DNA of 64,000 bases. Origin: Clostridium sp. KNHs214. GTDB lineage: Bacteria > Bacillota > Clostridia > Clostridiales > Clostridiaceae. This document shows, piece after piece, positions 39,356 to 48,233 of this stretch (position 1 is the stretch's first letter; each line of letters begins with the position of its first letter). Made by a program: the position numbers and the translations under genes. The notes beneath the pieces are model-generated. The model had not been told where the DNA came from, did not search any database, and saw only the letters and a program-made list of their open reading frames with translations. The stretch covers positions 682,001 to 746,000 of the forward strand of contig NZ_JQMW01000009.1 of NCBI RefSeq assembly GCF_000744935.1, written 5' to 3'.

Positions 39356-39871
39356 ATGATTAAAATTATAGGAAGTTTGATTATAATTTTATCTTCCACT
39401 TACATGGGATTTGTATATGGAGAAGAACTTAAAAAGAGGGTAGAGCATTTAAAAGAGTTTGAAAAGGGAGTATATTTATTGAAAAATGAGATGTTCTACA
39501 CATACACATCTCTACCAGAAGCCTTTAAATCTATAAGTTCCAAGTCAAAAGGAGAGGTGAAAAGTGTTTTTCATCGTATATGGGAGCTTTTAAATAATAA
39601 TGGAGTGGAAGATGTATATGAAGGATTTAAAATAAGTATTGATGAAAATAAAGGTTTGAAGTTAAAGGAGGAGGATATAGATATAATTTTAAACTTAAGT
39701 AAGAGTTTAGGCAAATCTGATTTGGAGGGGCAAAGAGCAATAATATTATTTACTATAGAAAGTTTGAGAAAACAAATTGATGCAGCAGAAAAAATTGTGG
39801 AAAAAAACACTAAAATGTATAGATATTTAGGATTTTCTATAGGTGCCATGTTGGTAATTATGTTGTTATAG
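39356..39871 (+). CDS. spoIIIAB: Stage III sporulation protein SpoIIIAB
   Basis: About 171 residues with membrane helices at both ends (KIIGSLIIILSSTYMGFVYG and YLGFSIGAMLVIMLL) and a helical cytosolic middle, resembling a GspF-like half. It anchors SpoIIIAA at the channel. ATG 39356 follows AGGAGAGG. Confidence 0.94.
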   Translation: MIKIIGSLIIILSSTYMGFVYGEELKKRVEHLKEFEKGVYLLKNEMFYTYTSLPEAFKSISSKSKGEVKSVFHRIWELLNNNGVEDVYEGFKISIDENKGLKLKEEDIDIILNLSKSLGKSDLEGQRAIILFTIESLRKQIDAAEKIVEKNTKMYRYLGFSIGAMLVIMLL

Positions 39872-39880
39872 GAGGTAAGT

Positions 39881-40078
39881 ATGTTAGACGTAGGTTTACT
39901 ATTCAAAATTGGAGCTGTTGGTATACTTATAATCATATTGGACAAGGTTCTTAAAAGTGGTGGAAAGGATGAATATGCAGTTATAACCAATCTAGCAGGA
40001 GTAGTTATAATACTCTTGATGGTTATTAATTTAATAAATAAATTGTTTAACACAGTTAAAACACTATTTCAGCTGTAG
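39881..40078 (+). CDS. spoIIIAC: Stage III sporulation protein SpoIIIAC
   Basis: A 65-residue protein with two membrane helices (VGLLFKIGAVGILIIILDKVL and NLAGVVIILLMVINLI). Size and position are exact for SpoIIIAC, a small integral component of the channel. It starts after AGGAGG. Confidence 0.94.
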   Translation: MLDVGLLFKIGAVGILIIILDKVLKSGGKDEYAVITNLAGVVIILLMVINLINKLFNTVKTLFQL

Positions 40079-40154
40079 TATACTAAATTTTTAGTCCATA
40101 ATTTGAATTGATTTCATTTAAAAATTAAAATGATTTAAACTGTAGGAGGAAAGT

Positions 40155-40538
40155 ATGGAAATTGTTAAAATAGTATCATTTGCCTTCATAGCTTTATTTA
40201 TATTATCCATATTCAAAAAAAGAAGAGATGATGTAGCCTTACTTATTAGCATATTCTGTGGATGTTCTATATTCGTATTTATGATAGATAAGTTATCGGT
40301 GATAATTAAATTTCTTCAAAGCTTAGCCACTAAGGCTAATATTGATTTTGTTTATTTGAATATAGTGTTTAAGGTATTAGCTATTGCTTTTTTAGCTACT
40401 TTTTGTAGTGAAATATGTAAAGATGCGGGGGAAGGTACTATAGCATCTAAAGTGGAGTTTAGTGGCAAAATACTTATTTTAGTATTATCAATACCTATAT
40501 TAATGGCAGTCTTAGATACTATTACAAAAATTTTATAG
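40155..40538 (+). CDS. spoIIIAD: Stage III sporulation protein SpoIIIAD
   Basis: A 127-residue membrane protein with about four helices, including FAFIALFILSIFKKRRDDVALLI. Its C-terminal part is related to SpoIIIAC, as in the family. It lies 76 bp after spoIIIAC with GGAGG upstream. Confidence 0.93.
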   Translation: MEIVKIVSFAFIALFILSIFKKRRDDVALLISIFCGCSIFVFMIDKLSVIIKFLQSLATKANIDFVYLNIVFKVLAIAFLATFCSEICKDAGEGTIASKVEFSGKILILVLSIPILMAVLDTITKIL

Positions 40539-40557
40539 ATAAAAAAGTGAGGTAGAT

Positions 40558-41721
40558 ATGAAGAAAATAGTGGGTTTAATAATAATATTTACCCTGTTTT
40601 TTACAAACTTTAATGTACAAGCATCATCAAAGGATTACAAAGAAATAAATGAAATTGCAAGTGGGGAACAAATGGAAAGTTTATATAATTATATATCTAA
40701 TATGAAAAACAAATATGAAATAATACAGGAATTAAATCCTAAAGAATATGTTATGGATTTTATGAAAACTGGTGATGGTAAATTTTCCATCAAAAAATTT
40801 GGTAATGCTCTATGGTCGTATGCTTTTAGAGAAGTATTAGCTGCTGTGAAAATAATGATAGGTATTCTCATCTTAGGAATAGTAAGTGCATTACTTAAAA
40901 ACTTGGAAAATGCTTTTAGTAATGAAAAGATGACTAAGGTAGCTTATTTTGCTTGCTATTCACTGGTTATAATAGTTGTGGCTAAAAGTTTCAAAATAGG
41001 GGTATCGCTGGTTAACAGTACTATAAATACTATGGTGGACTTTATGACGGCATTGATACCAGTGCTTTTGGTAATGCTTGCTAGTGTAGGTGGTGTTGCA
41101 GAAGCGGCAGTTATGAATCCAATAATAATTGTAGCTATAAATATATGTTCTAGAATTTATGTAAGCTTTATTATTCCTATGATACTTATGAGCTTTGTTT
41201 TAAATTTTGTGAACAACATATCAGATGATTATAAAATAAGTAATTTAACAAAGATATTTAGTAAAGTGGCCCTGTGGACCCAAGGTATAATTATGACTGT
41301 TTTTGTGGGAGTTGTTAGTATAAGAGGTATTACTTCTAAAACTTTAGATGCAGTTACATCAAAAACAGCAAAATATGCGGTGGATAATTTTGTACCAGTT
41401 ATAGGTAAATGTCTTTCAGATGCAGTTTCTACAGTAGCAGGATATTCACTTTTAGCTAAAAATGCTTTAAGTAGCTTAGGACTTGTAATAATTTTAGCTA
41501 TTATATTATTACCTATAATAAAAATATTTGTCATAGCTTCAATGTATAAAATAAGCGCAGCACTGATAGAACCCATATGTGATAAGAACATGGTAAAGTG
41601 TATTAGTAATTCTGGTGATTCTTTAATCTTACTTATGTCCACTTTGATTAGTGTTTCATTTATGTTTTTTATAATGCTATGTATTATAGCAGCAGCTGGA
41701 AGTGGAGTCTTAGGAGGATAG
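40558..41721 (+). CDS. spoIIIAE: Stage III sporulation protein SpoIIIAE
   Basis: The largest membrane subunit of the channel (387 residues), with an N-terminal signal-like segment (about 1-20), a short extracytoplasmic region, and about seven to eight membrane helices including VMLASVGGVAEAAVMNPII. It resembles transporter folds; whether it moves substrate is unsettled. It is followed 2 bp later by spoIIIAF. Confidence 0.94.
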   Translation: MKKIVGLIIIFTLFFTNFNVQASSKDYKEINEIASGEQMESLYNYISNMKNKYEIIQELNPKEYVMDFMKTGDGKFSIKKFGNALWSYAFREVLAAVKIMIGILILGIVSALLKNLENAFSNEKMTKVAYFACYSLVIIVVAKSFKIGVSLVNSTINTMVDFMTALIPVLLVMLASVGGVAEAAVMNPIIIVAINICSRIYVSFIIPMILMSFVLNFVNNISDDYKISNLTKIFSKVALWTQGIIMTVFVGVVSIRGITSKTLDAVTSKTAKYAVDNFVPVIGKCLSDAVSTVAGYSLLAKNALSSLGLVIILAIILLPIIKIFVIASMYKISAALIEPICDKNMVKCISNSGDSLILLMSTLISVSFMFFIMLCIIAAAGSGVLGG

Positions 41722-41723
41722 AA

Positions 41724-42299
41724 ATGATTGAGTTTATGAAAAATTGGGTAATAACCATAAGTGTTTGTGTATTTTTTATAATTGCAGTAGAGGCTATATT
41801 GCCATCTAATGATTTAAAAAAATATGCAAAGTTTGTATTAGGCTTAATATTAATAATTACAATAATAAATCCCGTTATAAAATTTATTAATAAAGATCTA
41901 AATATAACCAGCGCTATAAATATAGAAAAATATACTGAAGATAAGTTGTATAAAAATACTTATGAAGAATACAAATATAAAAATATCGAAAGAACTTGTG
42001 AAAATTTTGAAAACAATTTGGAAAAAGAGTGTACAAAGAAACTTAAAGAAAAATATAAAGATAATAATTTCAAGGTAGATGTAAAAGTAAAATATCAAGA
42101 GGATACCAACAGTTTTAAAATAGTAAATCTGAATATAGGAGTGGAAAAAGAAAAATTAGTAAAGAAAGTGGACATAAATACCAAAAAGCCTAGTGGAAAT
42201 AAAGGTAATATTGAAAGCCAGTTAAGTAATGGCATAAAAAACTGTATCAATAGTGAATTTAAAATTCCATTTAATATTATAAACGTATATAAAATCTAA
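41724..42299 (+). CDS. spoIIIAF: Stage III sporulation protein SpoIIIAF
   Basis: About 191 residues with two N-terminal membrane helices (WVITISVCVFFIIAVEAIL and FVLGLILIITIINPVI) and a ring-building-like extracytoplasmic domain (about 90-191). The start at 41724 follows TAGGAGG; an upstream in-frame reading through the end of spoIIIAE is not plausible. Confidence 0.92.
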   Translation: MIEFMKNWVITISVCVFFIIAVEAILPSNDLKKYAKFVLGLILIITIINPVIKFINKDLNITSAINIEKYTEDKLYKNTYEEYKYKNIERTCENFENNLEKECTKKLKEKYKDNNFKVDVKVKYQEDTNSFKIVNLNIGVEKEKLVKKVDINTKKPSGNKGNIESQLSNGIKNCINSEFKIPFNIINVYKI

Positions 42300-42309
42300 G
42301 GAGGTTAAA

Positions 42310-42924
42310 ATGGACTTCAAAGATAAATTTTTAAAATTTAAAAATGAATTAAATAAGGACAAGGCTAGTAATAAAAAGATTTTTAATTTAATAGTAATAA
42401 TACTAATTGGATGCATATTGATGATAGCAGGCAGTAGTTTTAAGGGAAAAAAGAATACAAATGCAGCAGCTGCTACAAATACTCCAAACACCAAAGATGA
42501 CATAGAATATACAGGAGATAACTATAAAGAATATGAAACATTTATTCAAAATGAACTAAAGGCAAAATTAGAGAAGATTCAGGGGGTTGGAAGGGTAGAG
42601 GTGATGATTTACTTTGAAAGTGGAGAAGAAAAGGTCCCTGCAGTGAATATCAGCAATTCCGATAACGTTACTAATGAAGAAGATACAGCAGGAGGAAAGA
42701 GGAAAATTTCTCAAAACAACAACGATAAAAATGTAGTAATTACTAATGAAAATGGAAGTAATAAACCACTGATAGTTAAAAAAAATAAGCCTAGAATTAC
42801 TGGGGTACTAGTAGTGGCAGAGGGGGCTGAAAATAAAGTTACAGAACTGAGGATAAGCAAGGCGGTATGTGCATTATTCAACGTACCAAATATTAAAGTG
42901 AATGTATATCCTATGAAAAAATAG
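42310..42924 (+). CDS. spoIIIAG: Stage III sporulation protein SpoIIIAG
   Basis: A 204-residue bitopic protein: membrane helix about 27-45, an Ala/Thr-rich linker, then a ring-building motif domain (ELKAKLEKIQGVGRVEVMIYFESG) with the long insert that forms the beta-barrel crown, and VLVVAEGAENKVTELRI. SpoIIIAG forms the large ring of the channel on the mother cell side. Confidence 0.94.
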   Translation: MDFKDKFLKFKNELNKDKASNKKIFNLIVIILIGCILMIAGSSFKGKKNTNAAAATNTPNTKDDIEYTGDNYKEYETFIQNELKAKLEKIQGVGRVEVMIYFESGEEKVPAVNISNSDNVTNEEDTAGGKRKISQNNNDKNVVITNENGSNKPLIVKKNKPRITGVLVVAEGAENKVTELRISKAVCALFNVPNIKVNVYPMKK

Positions 42925-42962
42925 CATATAATTCTATGTAAGAAGAAATGGGGGGTTATGTA

Positions 42963-43475
42963 ATGAATAAGAAACAAGCTATTATTATTGTGACATTATT
43001 GGTGTTGATCGTTTGTTTAGGTATGGTGGCAACCAAGGTAAATAGTTCATTAATATCTAAAGACGGTGGAAAAGCTAAGGATAAAAGTGCTATATCCTTT
43101 AATAATAACCAAAAAGGAGAAAGCAAAAGTAATTACTTTACAGAATCAAAGATGTTAAAAGAAGAAGAGACCATAAAGACACTTCAGAATTTAAAATCTA
43201 TAATTGATGATGAGAGCGTTGAAAAAGAACAAAAATCTAAAATTATAGAAGAATTCAGTAACATATCTACTAATGCAGATAAGGAAAATAGAATAGAAAT
43301 AGCACTTAAGGGAAAAGGCTTTGAAGATGTTATATGTATGATAGAAAATAATAATAAAGTTAGAGTGATAATAAAATCCGACAAAAAAGTATCAGACAAA
43401 CAAGCAAAACAAATTCAGGATGTTGTTATGAGTATTGCAGGATTAAGTAATGTGGAAATTGAAAATAAAGAATAA
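42963..43475 (+). CDS. spoIIIAH: Stage III sporulation protein SpoIIIAH
   Basis: About 170 residues with one membrane helix (AIIIVTLLVLIVCLGMVAT) and a YscJ-like ring domain (about 95-170) that binds forespore SpoIIQ across the intermembrane space. The start at 42963 has a G-rich ribosome site; ATG 42948 is the in-frame alternative. Last gene of spoIIIA. Confidence 0.94.
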   Translation: MNKKQAIIIVTLLVLIVCLGMVATKVNSSLISKDGGKAKDKSAISFNNNQKGESKSNYFTESKMLKEEETIKTLQNLKSIIDDESVEKEQKSKIIEEFSNISTNADKENRIEIALKGKGFEDVICMIENNNKVRVIIKSDKKVSDKQAKQIQDVVMSIAGLSNVEIENKE

Positions 43476-43556
43476 TAATTGTAAATGTAAAATGTATTTG
43501 ATATAATATACCTAAGGGTAAAGGGATTTATTTAAGAGACGTAAGGAGGTAAAGAG

Positions 43557-43955
43557 ATGGACGAAGGTTTAAAAAAATCAGAAGCAGTAGGAGTTGTAAA
43601 GATTTCTGACGAAGTTGTTAGTGTCATAGCTGCATTAGCTGCGGATGAAATAGAAGGAATAGAAGAAATAAACGCTGGTTTAGCTGCAGGAATATCACAA
43701 ATACTTGGTGGTAAGAAGAATATATCCAAGGGCGTTAAAGTAAATGTGAATGAAGGAAGCGCGGCAATAGATTTATACGTAGTGGTAAGATACGGTATCA
43801 GAATACCTGAAGTTTGTGAAAAAGTTCAAAAGAATGTTATGAAAACAGTGGAAACTATCACAGGCTTAAGAGTTTCAGCAGTTAACGTATATGTTCAGAA
43901 TGTATCAATTCCTAAGATTGAAGAGAAAAATAGTAAAGAAGAAAAGGAAGACTAA
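43557..43955 (+). CDS. Asp23/Gls24 family envelope protein (YqhY-like)
   Basis: A 132-residue protein matching Asp23 (KISDEVVSVIAALAADEIEGIEEI, GSAAIDLYVVVRYGIRIPEV, ITGLRVSAVNVYVQ). The YqhY member of the family sits next to acc genes and nusB in Bacillus and is tied to lipid synthesis control; here accBC are missing from the interval. AAGGAGG precedes the start. Confidence 0.92.
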   Translation: MDEGLKKSEAVGVVKISDEVVSVIAALAADEIEGIEEINAGLAAGISQILGGKKNISKGVKVNVNEGSAAIDLYVVVRYGIRIPEVCEKVQKNVMKTVETITGLRVSAVNVYVQNVSIPKIEEKNSKEEKED

Positions 43956-43960
43956 ATATC

Positions 43961-43985
43961 ACCCTCTGAAATCAGAGGGTTTTTC
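43961..43985 (+). terminator. Terminator after the Asp23 gene
   Basis: ACCCTCTGA pairs with TCAGAGGGT (43961-43980, minimal loop), followed by TTTT. Confidence 0.9.
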
Positions 43986-44081
43986 CATGTTTAATATTGT
44001 GAATAAATTTAGTATATTTACATTTTTTTTGATAATAATTAAATAATAGAGATAAGAACACTATCGAAGGGAGAATTTTTT

Positions 44082-44480
44082 ATGAATAGAAGAAAATCAA
44101 GAGAAGTTGCAATGAAATTATTATACGGTAGAATTATAAACAAAGGTGAGTATGAAGATTTAATAGAAGACTTTAAGGAAAACTCTGAAGAAAATTTAGA
44201 AGATGTTGATTTTTCATATGTAATAAAAACTTTAAAAGGAATTGAAGATAAATTAGAAGAAATAGATGCGGAAATAGAAAAATACTTGAATAATTGGAAA
44301 CTTAACAGGATTTCAAAGGTTAATCTTTCAATATTAAGATTGGCTGTTTATGAGATAAAGTTTACAGAGGAAATACCATATAGAGTATCTGTAAATGAAG
44401 CTATTGAACTTGCGAAAAAATATTCAGATGACAAGTCACCAGCATTTATAAATGGTATATTAGGTAACATGGCAAAATAA
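44082..44480 (+). CDS. nusB: Transcription antitermination factor NusB
   Basis: NusB, with S10, binds boxA RNA and assembles the rRNA antitermination complex. The 132-residue all-helical protein has [29 protein letters not shown] and [28 protein letters not shown] boxA-like sequence occurs in the mobile element at 61401. First gene of nusB-xseA-xseB-ispA. Confidence 0.95.
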   Translation: MNRRKSREVAMKLLYGRIINKGEYEDLIEDFKENSEENLEDVDFSYVIKTLKGIEDKLEEIDAEIEKYLNNWKLNRISKVNLSILRLAVYEIKFTEEIPYRVSVNEAIELAKKYSDDKSPAFINGILGNMAK

Positions 44481-44511
44481 TCATTAAGTTGGGGAGGTTA
44501 ACCACCTAAAT

Positions 44512-45723
44512 ATGTTTATTAAAACTTTAACTGTCGGTAAATTAAATAATTACATAAAGAAAATAATGGACAATGACTTTATACTTAAAAATATTTATGT
44601 AAAAGGTGAAATATCTAATTTAAAACTGCATAGCAGTGGACATATATATTTTTCTTTAAAAGATTCTGAGGGTAAGATCAATTGTATTATGTTTAGAGAT
44701 GCAGCTGAAAAGCTTAATTTTCAGCCAGAGAATGGAATGAAGGTTTTGGCTACAGGAAGGGTGTCTGTATACATTAAAGAAGGAAATTATCAATTGTACT
44801 GTAGTGAAATGCAGATAGAAGGATTGGGTGAACTGTATATCGCCTTTGAAAACCTAAAGAAAAAGTTATATGAAAAGGGATTATTTGAAGATGAAAATAA
44901 AAAGCCTTTGCCTAAATATCCCAAGAAAATAGGGATAATAACTTCTCCTACTGGTGCGGCAGTAAGAGATATAATAAATGTGTGTAAAAGGCGAAATTCT
45001 AAAATAGAAATTTTAATTTATCCTACGCTGGTACAAGGAAATGCTGCTAGCGTAGAAATTATAAATGCCTTAAAATATTTAGATGAAAGAAAGGATATAG
45101 AAGGCATAATAATAGCTAGAGGAGGCGGAGCACTAGAGGAGCTTTGGGCTTTTAATGATGAAAATCTAGCTAATGCAGTTTATAATTGTAAAACTCCAGT
45201 GGTGTCTGGAGTAGGACACGAAACAGACTTTACTATAGTGGATTTTGTATCAGACAGGAGAGCACCTACCCCCTCTGCAGCAGCAGAAATATTGGTTCCA
45301 AAACTAGAGGATATGCATAAGGAAATATGCGACTATGGACAATATTTGTTCTCATATATGGAAAGATTTATAGACATATCATATAATAAAATTAGTTCTC
45401 TAAAAAGCATGTTAGAGTTAAGCAGTCCACTAAATGATATTGTCAATGGATATAGAGTATTGGATAATTATAAAAATAACCTTCAAGGAATTATTAAAAA
45501 TAAAATTTATTTGGAAAAAGATAAATTAAATGAGTATAAGATAACATTAGAAGGTAACAATCCATTGAATTCCTTAGGAAAGGGATTTTCAATTATCTAT
45601 GATGAGGACTACAATATAATAAAAACTAAAGAGGATATAATAAATAGAGACATAGTGAACGTAAGATTAAAAAATGGAGAGGTAAAATTAAAAATACAAG
45701 TTCTGGAGGAGAGCAATGGCTAA
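44512..45723 (+). CDS. xseA: Exodeoxyribonuclease VII large subunit
   Basis: XseA is the catalytic subunit of ExoVII, which degrades single-stranded DNA from both ends. The 403-residue protein has an OB-fold (about 1-100), the core IGIITSPTGAAVRDI, IIARGGGALEELWAFNDE, VSGVGHETDFTIVDFVSD and a coiled-coil C-terminus. It overlaps xseB by 8 bp. Confidence 0.96.
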   Translation: MFIKTLTVGKLNNYIKKIMDNDFILKNIYVKGEISNLKLHSSGHIYFSLKDSEGKINCIMFRDAAEKLNFQPENGMKVLATGRVSVYIKEGNYQLYCSEMQIEGLGELYIAFENLKKKLYEKGLFEDENKKPLPKYPKKIGIITSPTGAAVRDIINVCKRRNSKIEILIYPTLVQGNAASVEIINALKYLDERKDIEGIIIARGGGALEELWAFNDENLANAVYNCKTPVVSGVGHETDFTIVDFVSDRRAPTPSAAAEILVPKLEDMHKEICDYGQYLFSYMERFIDISYNKISSLKSMLELSSPLNDIVNGYRVLDNYKNNLQGIIKNKIYLEKDKLNEYKITLEGNNPLNSLGKGFSIIYDEDYNIIKTKEDIINRDIVNVRLKNGEVKLKIQVLEESNG

Positions 45724-45934
45724 AAAAGTATCTTATGAAGAGATGATAAAAGAATTAGAAGGCATTGTTAAACTTATGGACAGTGAAGAATTATCCTTGG
45801 ATGATGCCATAAAAAACTATGAAAAGGGAATAAAATTATACAATAAGCTAAATTCTATCCTTAGTACAGCAGAGGGTAAAATAAAAATAATTAAGGATAA
45901 TGAAGAGAAAGATTTCTTAGATGAGAGGGATTAG
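45716..45934 (+). CDS. xseB: Exodeoxyribonuclease VII small subunit
   Basis: A 72-residue helical-hairpin protein (SYEEMIKELEGIVKLMDSEE, LDDAIKNYEKGIKLY) that binds the XseA coiled coils. Its start overlaps xseA and its stop lies 2 bp before ispA. Confidence 0.95.
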   Translation: MAKKVSYEEMIKELEGIVKLMDSEELSLDDAIKNYEKGIKLYNKLNSILSTAEGKIKIIKDNEEKDFLDERD

Positions 45935-45936
45935 TT

Positions 45937-46803
45937 ATGTTAGATAAACATATAAAAGAAGAAATAGAAAAGTGGATTGAAGATTATTTTGAAAATAAGG
46001 GAAGCTATAATAAGATAATATATGATGCAATGAAATATAGTTTAACTGTAGGCGGTAAAAGAGTAAGACCAACATTAATGCTTCTTACATATAAAATGTA
46101 TAAGCAAGACTATAAAAAAATACTTCCTTTAGCTTGTTCAGTAGAAATGATACACACTTACTCCCTTATACACGATGATTTACCTTGCATGGATAATGAT
46201 GATTTAAGAAGAGGAAAACCTACTAATCACAAGGTTTATGGAGAGGCTATGGCGGTTTTAGCAGGTGATGGACTTTTGAATGAAGCTATGAACTTAATGT
46301 TTAAATACATAGTGGATAATAAAGAAGGGTTTGATGCTTGTTATACTATTGCTAAAGCTGCAGGAGTAGATGGGATGATAGGCGGTCAAGTGGTAGATAT
46401 ATTAGGTGAAGGTAAAAGAGTTGAAGAGGAAGAGCTTATATATATGCATAAAAAGAAAACAGGAGAACTTATTAAATCACCTATAATAGCAGGAGCATTA
46501 TTAGCAGGAGCCCCTAAGGAGCATGTAGAAAAGCTTGGACTATATGGAGAAAAATTGGGAGTTGCTTTTCAAATTAAAGACGATATTTTAGATGTAACGG
46601 GAGATGCCAATGTGCTTGGCAAAAATGTACACAGTGATGACAAAATGCATAAAACTACTTTTATAACTACTTATGGATTAGATGAATGTAAAAGAAAATG
46701 TGTACAGTTAACTGAAGAGTGTCTTAATATATTAAAGGGACTAAATTTAGATGCAACACAACTAGAGGAATTAACTAAATTCCTTTTAGATAGAAATAAT
46801 TAG
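45937..46803 (+). CDS. ispA: Farnesyl/geranylgeranyl diphosphate synthase IspA
   Basis: IspA condenses isopentenyl diphosphate with allylic diphosphates, feeding undecaprenyl phosphate synthesis for the cell wall. The 288-residue protein has the first Asp-rich motif (IHDDLPCMDNDDLRRG, near residue 83), GGQVVDI and the second motif (FQIKDDILDVTGD, near 213). It directly precedes OLE RNA, the diagnostic OLE neighbourhood. Confidence 0.95.
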   Translation: MLDKHIKEEIEKWIEDYFENKGSYNKIIYDAMKYSLTVGGKRVRPTLMLLTYKMYKQDYKKILPLACSVEMIHTYSLIHDDLPCMDNDDLRRGKPTNHKVYGEAMAVLAGDGLLNEAMNLMFKYIVDNKEGFDACYTIAKAAGVDGMIGGQVVDILGEGKRVEEEELIYMHKKKTGELIKSPIIAGALLAGAPKEHVEKLGLYGEKLGVAFQIKDDILDVTGDANVLGKNVHSDDKMHKTTFITTYGLDECKRKCVQLTEECLNILKGLNLDATQLEELTKFLLDRNN

Positions 46804-46833
46804 TGAATTTATTTTGAACTTAATTTAAAGCTT

Positions 46834-46862
46834 TTGAATAATTAATATTCATATGATATAAT
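46834..46862 (+). promoter_or_regulatory. OLE RNA promoter
   Basis: TTGAAT (46834-46839), a 17-bp spacer and a perfect TATAAT (46857-46862) end 6 bp before the OLE RNA body. This is a strong SigA-type promoter, so the RNA can be made independently of ispA. Confidence 0.75.
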
Positions 46863-46868
46863 TATCCT

Positions 46869-47462
46869 GCGAGGTGGTGCAGTATTCTAGTCGGGTAAGT
46901 ATTTTTCGAAGACGGGGCTAAAAATCCGTTAAAGGGCACATCGATGAAGTTCCTGGTGCTGGCTTATGACGCCCAGTTATGGGTTGGTGCTGGGAGTAAG
47001 GGGGATGGGGCAATCGCAATGGCATGCGACACTGACCCTACCTTCGTGGAGACCACTGCTTGTGGGTTAGGCTAGTCGCTTAATTTACGACAGTGGATTA
47101 AACCTGCATTGTGGTAATTAGCTATGTGCAGCGTAGCCTGCCTTGAAGTGGTGTGGGGAGAGGTATGAACAGGTTAAATGACTTTGGCCGAAGTTATTTA
47201 ATTATTGCATGCTGAAACCTATGCTGCAAAAGAGGATAGAGAAGTACCTAACTGTCGAGGAAAACTCCTAGACTGTTCCATAAGAAATATATTAAGGATT
47301 AAAGTACGGACTAAGTGGCAATCCAGTCCTGTTTTTGGTAACAAAGCAGATAGGGCATTAAAGGGAAACCGTCAAAGTGGCGACACTTTGATTACTCTAT
47401 GGGAAATCCTACTGGACCTAAGCCGTAAGATTTACTTAATATATTACCACCTCTTAATCATA
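46869..47462 (+). ncRNA. ole: OLE RNA (ornate, large, extremophilic)
   Basis: About 590 nt of structured, relatively GC-rich non-coding RNA between ispA and an OapA gene, ahead of dxs, which is the known OLE gene context. The 5' end GAGGTGGT (46871-46878) can pair with ACCACCTC (47447-47454), closing the whole molecule. Conserved-looking purine-rich segments such as AAGGGAAACCGTCAAAGTGG lie in the 3' half. OLE forms a membrane-bound RNA-protein complex with OapA (and OapB/OapC) and is linked to stress and magnesium response in Bacillus halodurans. Edges are estimated from the promoter and terminator. A 86-codon open frame inside it is spurious. Confidence 0.92.
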
Positions 47463-47463
47463 T

Positions 47464-47494
47464 AACTAGAAGCTCTAGGAGCTCTAGTTCTTTT
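47464..47494 (+). terminator. OLE RNA terminator
   Basis: AACTAGA-A-GCT (47464-47474) pairs with AGCTCTAGTT (47480-47489) with one bulged A, followed by CTTTT. Confidence 0.8.
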
Positions 47495-47636
47495 ATAAGT
47501 TAAATTTAGAAATTGTGTCTTAGGGCTTTATTATCAGTATATTCCATTTTATAGAATATGGGAATACTATGATAGGTGGCCATAGAACAAAATCTTAAAC
47601 ATATAGTTTTACTAAATAAAATGGGGGAATGATTAG

Positions 47637-48233
47637 TTGGGAAGTCGGAGCAAGAAGGATAGTAAAAAAAATAATAGAAAATGGGTAATTACTATTGTTA
47701 TTTGGAGTATATTAATTGGCGGAAGTGTTACCCTATTATCAGATACGCTACTAAGAGGAGTGGACATTTTAGTAGCTTTTATTATATTAGTTTTTATAAT
47801 CTTTGTTGGAATTGCATTTGATGCTATAGGAGTAGCAGTAACTGCAGCAGATGAATCACCTTTTCATTCTATGTCTTCTAAAAAAATTCCGGAAGGAAAA
47901 ATTGCGGTGAATTTAATAAGAAATGCTGATAAAGTATCCAACGTATGCAATGACGTTGTAGGTGATATTTGTGGTATAGTCAGTGGTTCTGTTGGAATTT
48001 TAATATTACAAAAGTTAGTCAGTGTTTTTCCAAAACTTGATACGCCCGTAACCAGCGCCCTTATAGGGGCCATTATAGCTTCTGCAACCATAGGTGGAAA
48101 AGCTATGGGGAAAGGTGTAGCTATAAATAAAAGCAATGATATAATATATAATGTAGCAAAAGTCATAAAAGGGTTCAAAAAATTGAGTTTAAGAAGGAAA
48201 GATGATAATGGGAATTTTATTAGAAAATTATAA
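47637..48233 (+). CDS. oapA: OLE-associated membrane protein OapA
   Basis: A 198-residue membrane protein with about four helices ([38 protein letters not shown], then two in the C-terminal half) and a basic N-terminus. OapA homologues adjoin OLE RNA and anchor it to the membrane; I assign it by this context and topology. Start TTG after GGGGGAATGATTAG; the GGGGG is about 10 bp upstream. Its end overlaps the dxs start. Confidence 0.88.
   Translation: MGSRSKKDSKKNNRKWVITIVIWSILIGGSVTLLSDTLLRGVDILVAFIILVFIIFVGIAFDAIGVAVTAADESPFHSMSSKKIPEGKIAVNLIRNADKVSNVCNDVVGDICGIVSGSVGILILQKLVSVFPKLDTPVTSALIGAIIASATIGGKAMGKGVAINKSNDIIYNVAKVIKGFKKLSLRRKDDNGNFIRKL

Noticed and set aside
47205-47465. 86-codon open frame
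   Set aside because: It lies wholly inside OLE RNA, has no ribosome site and no protein-like composition.
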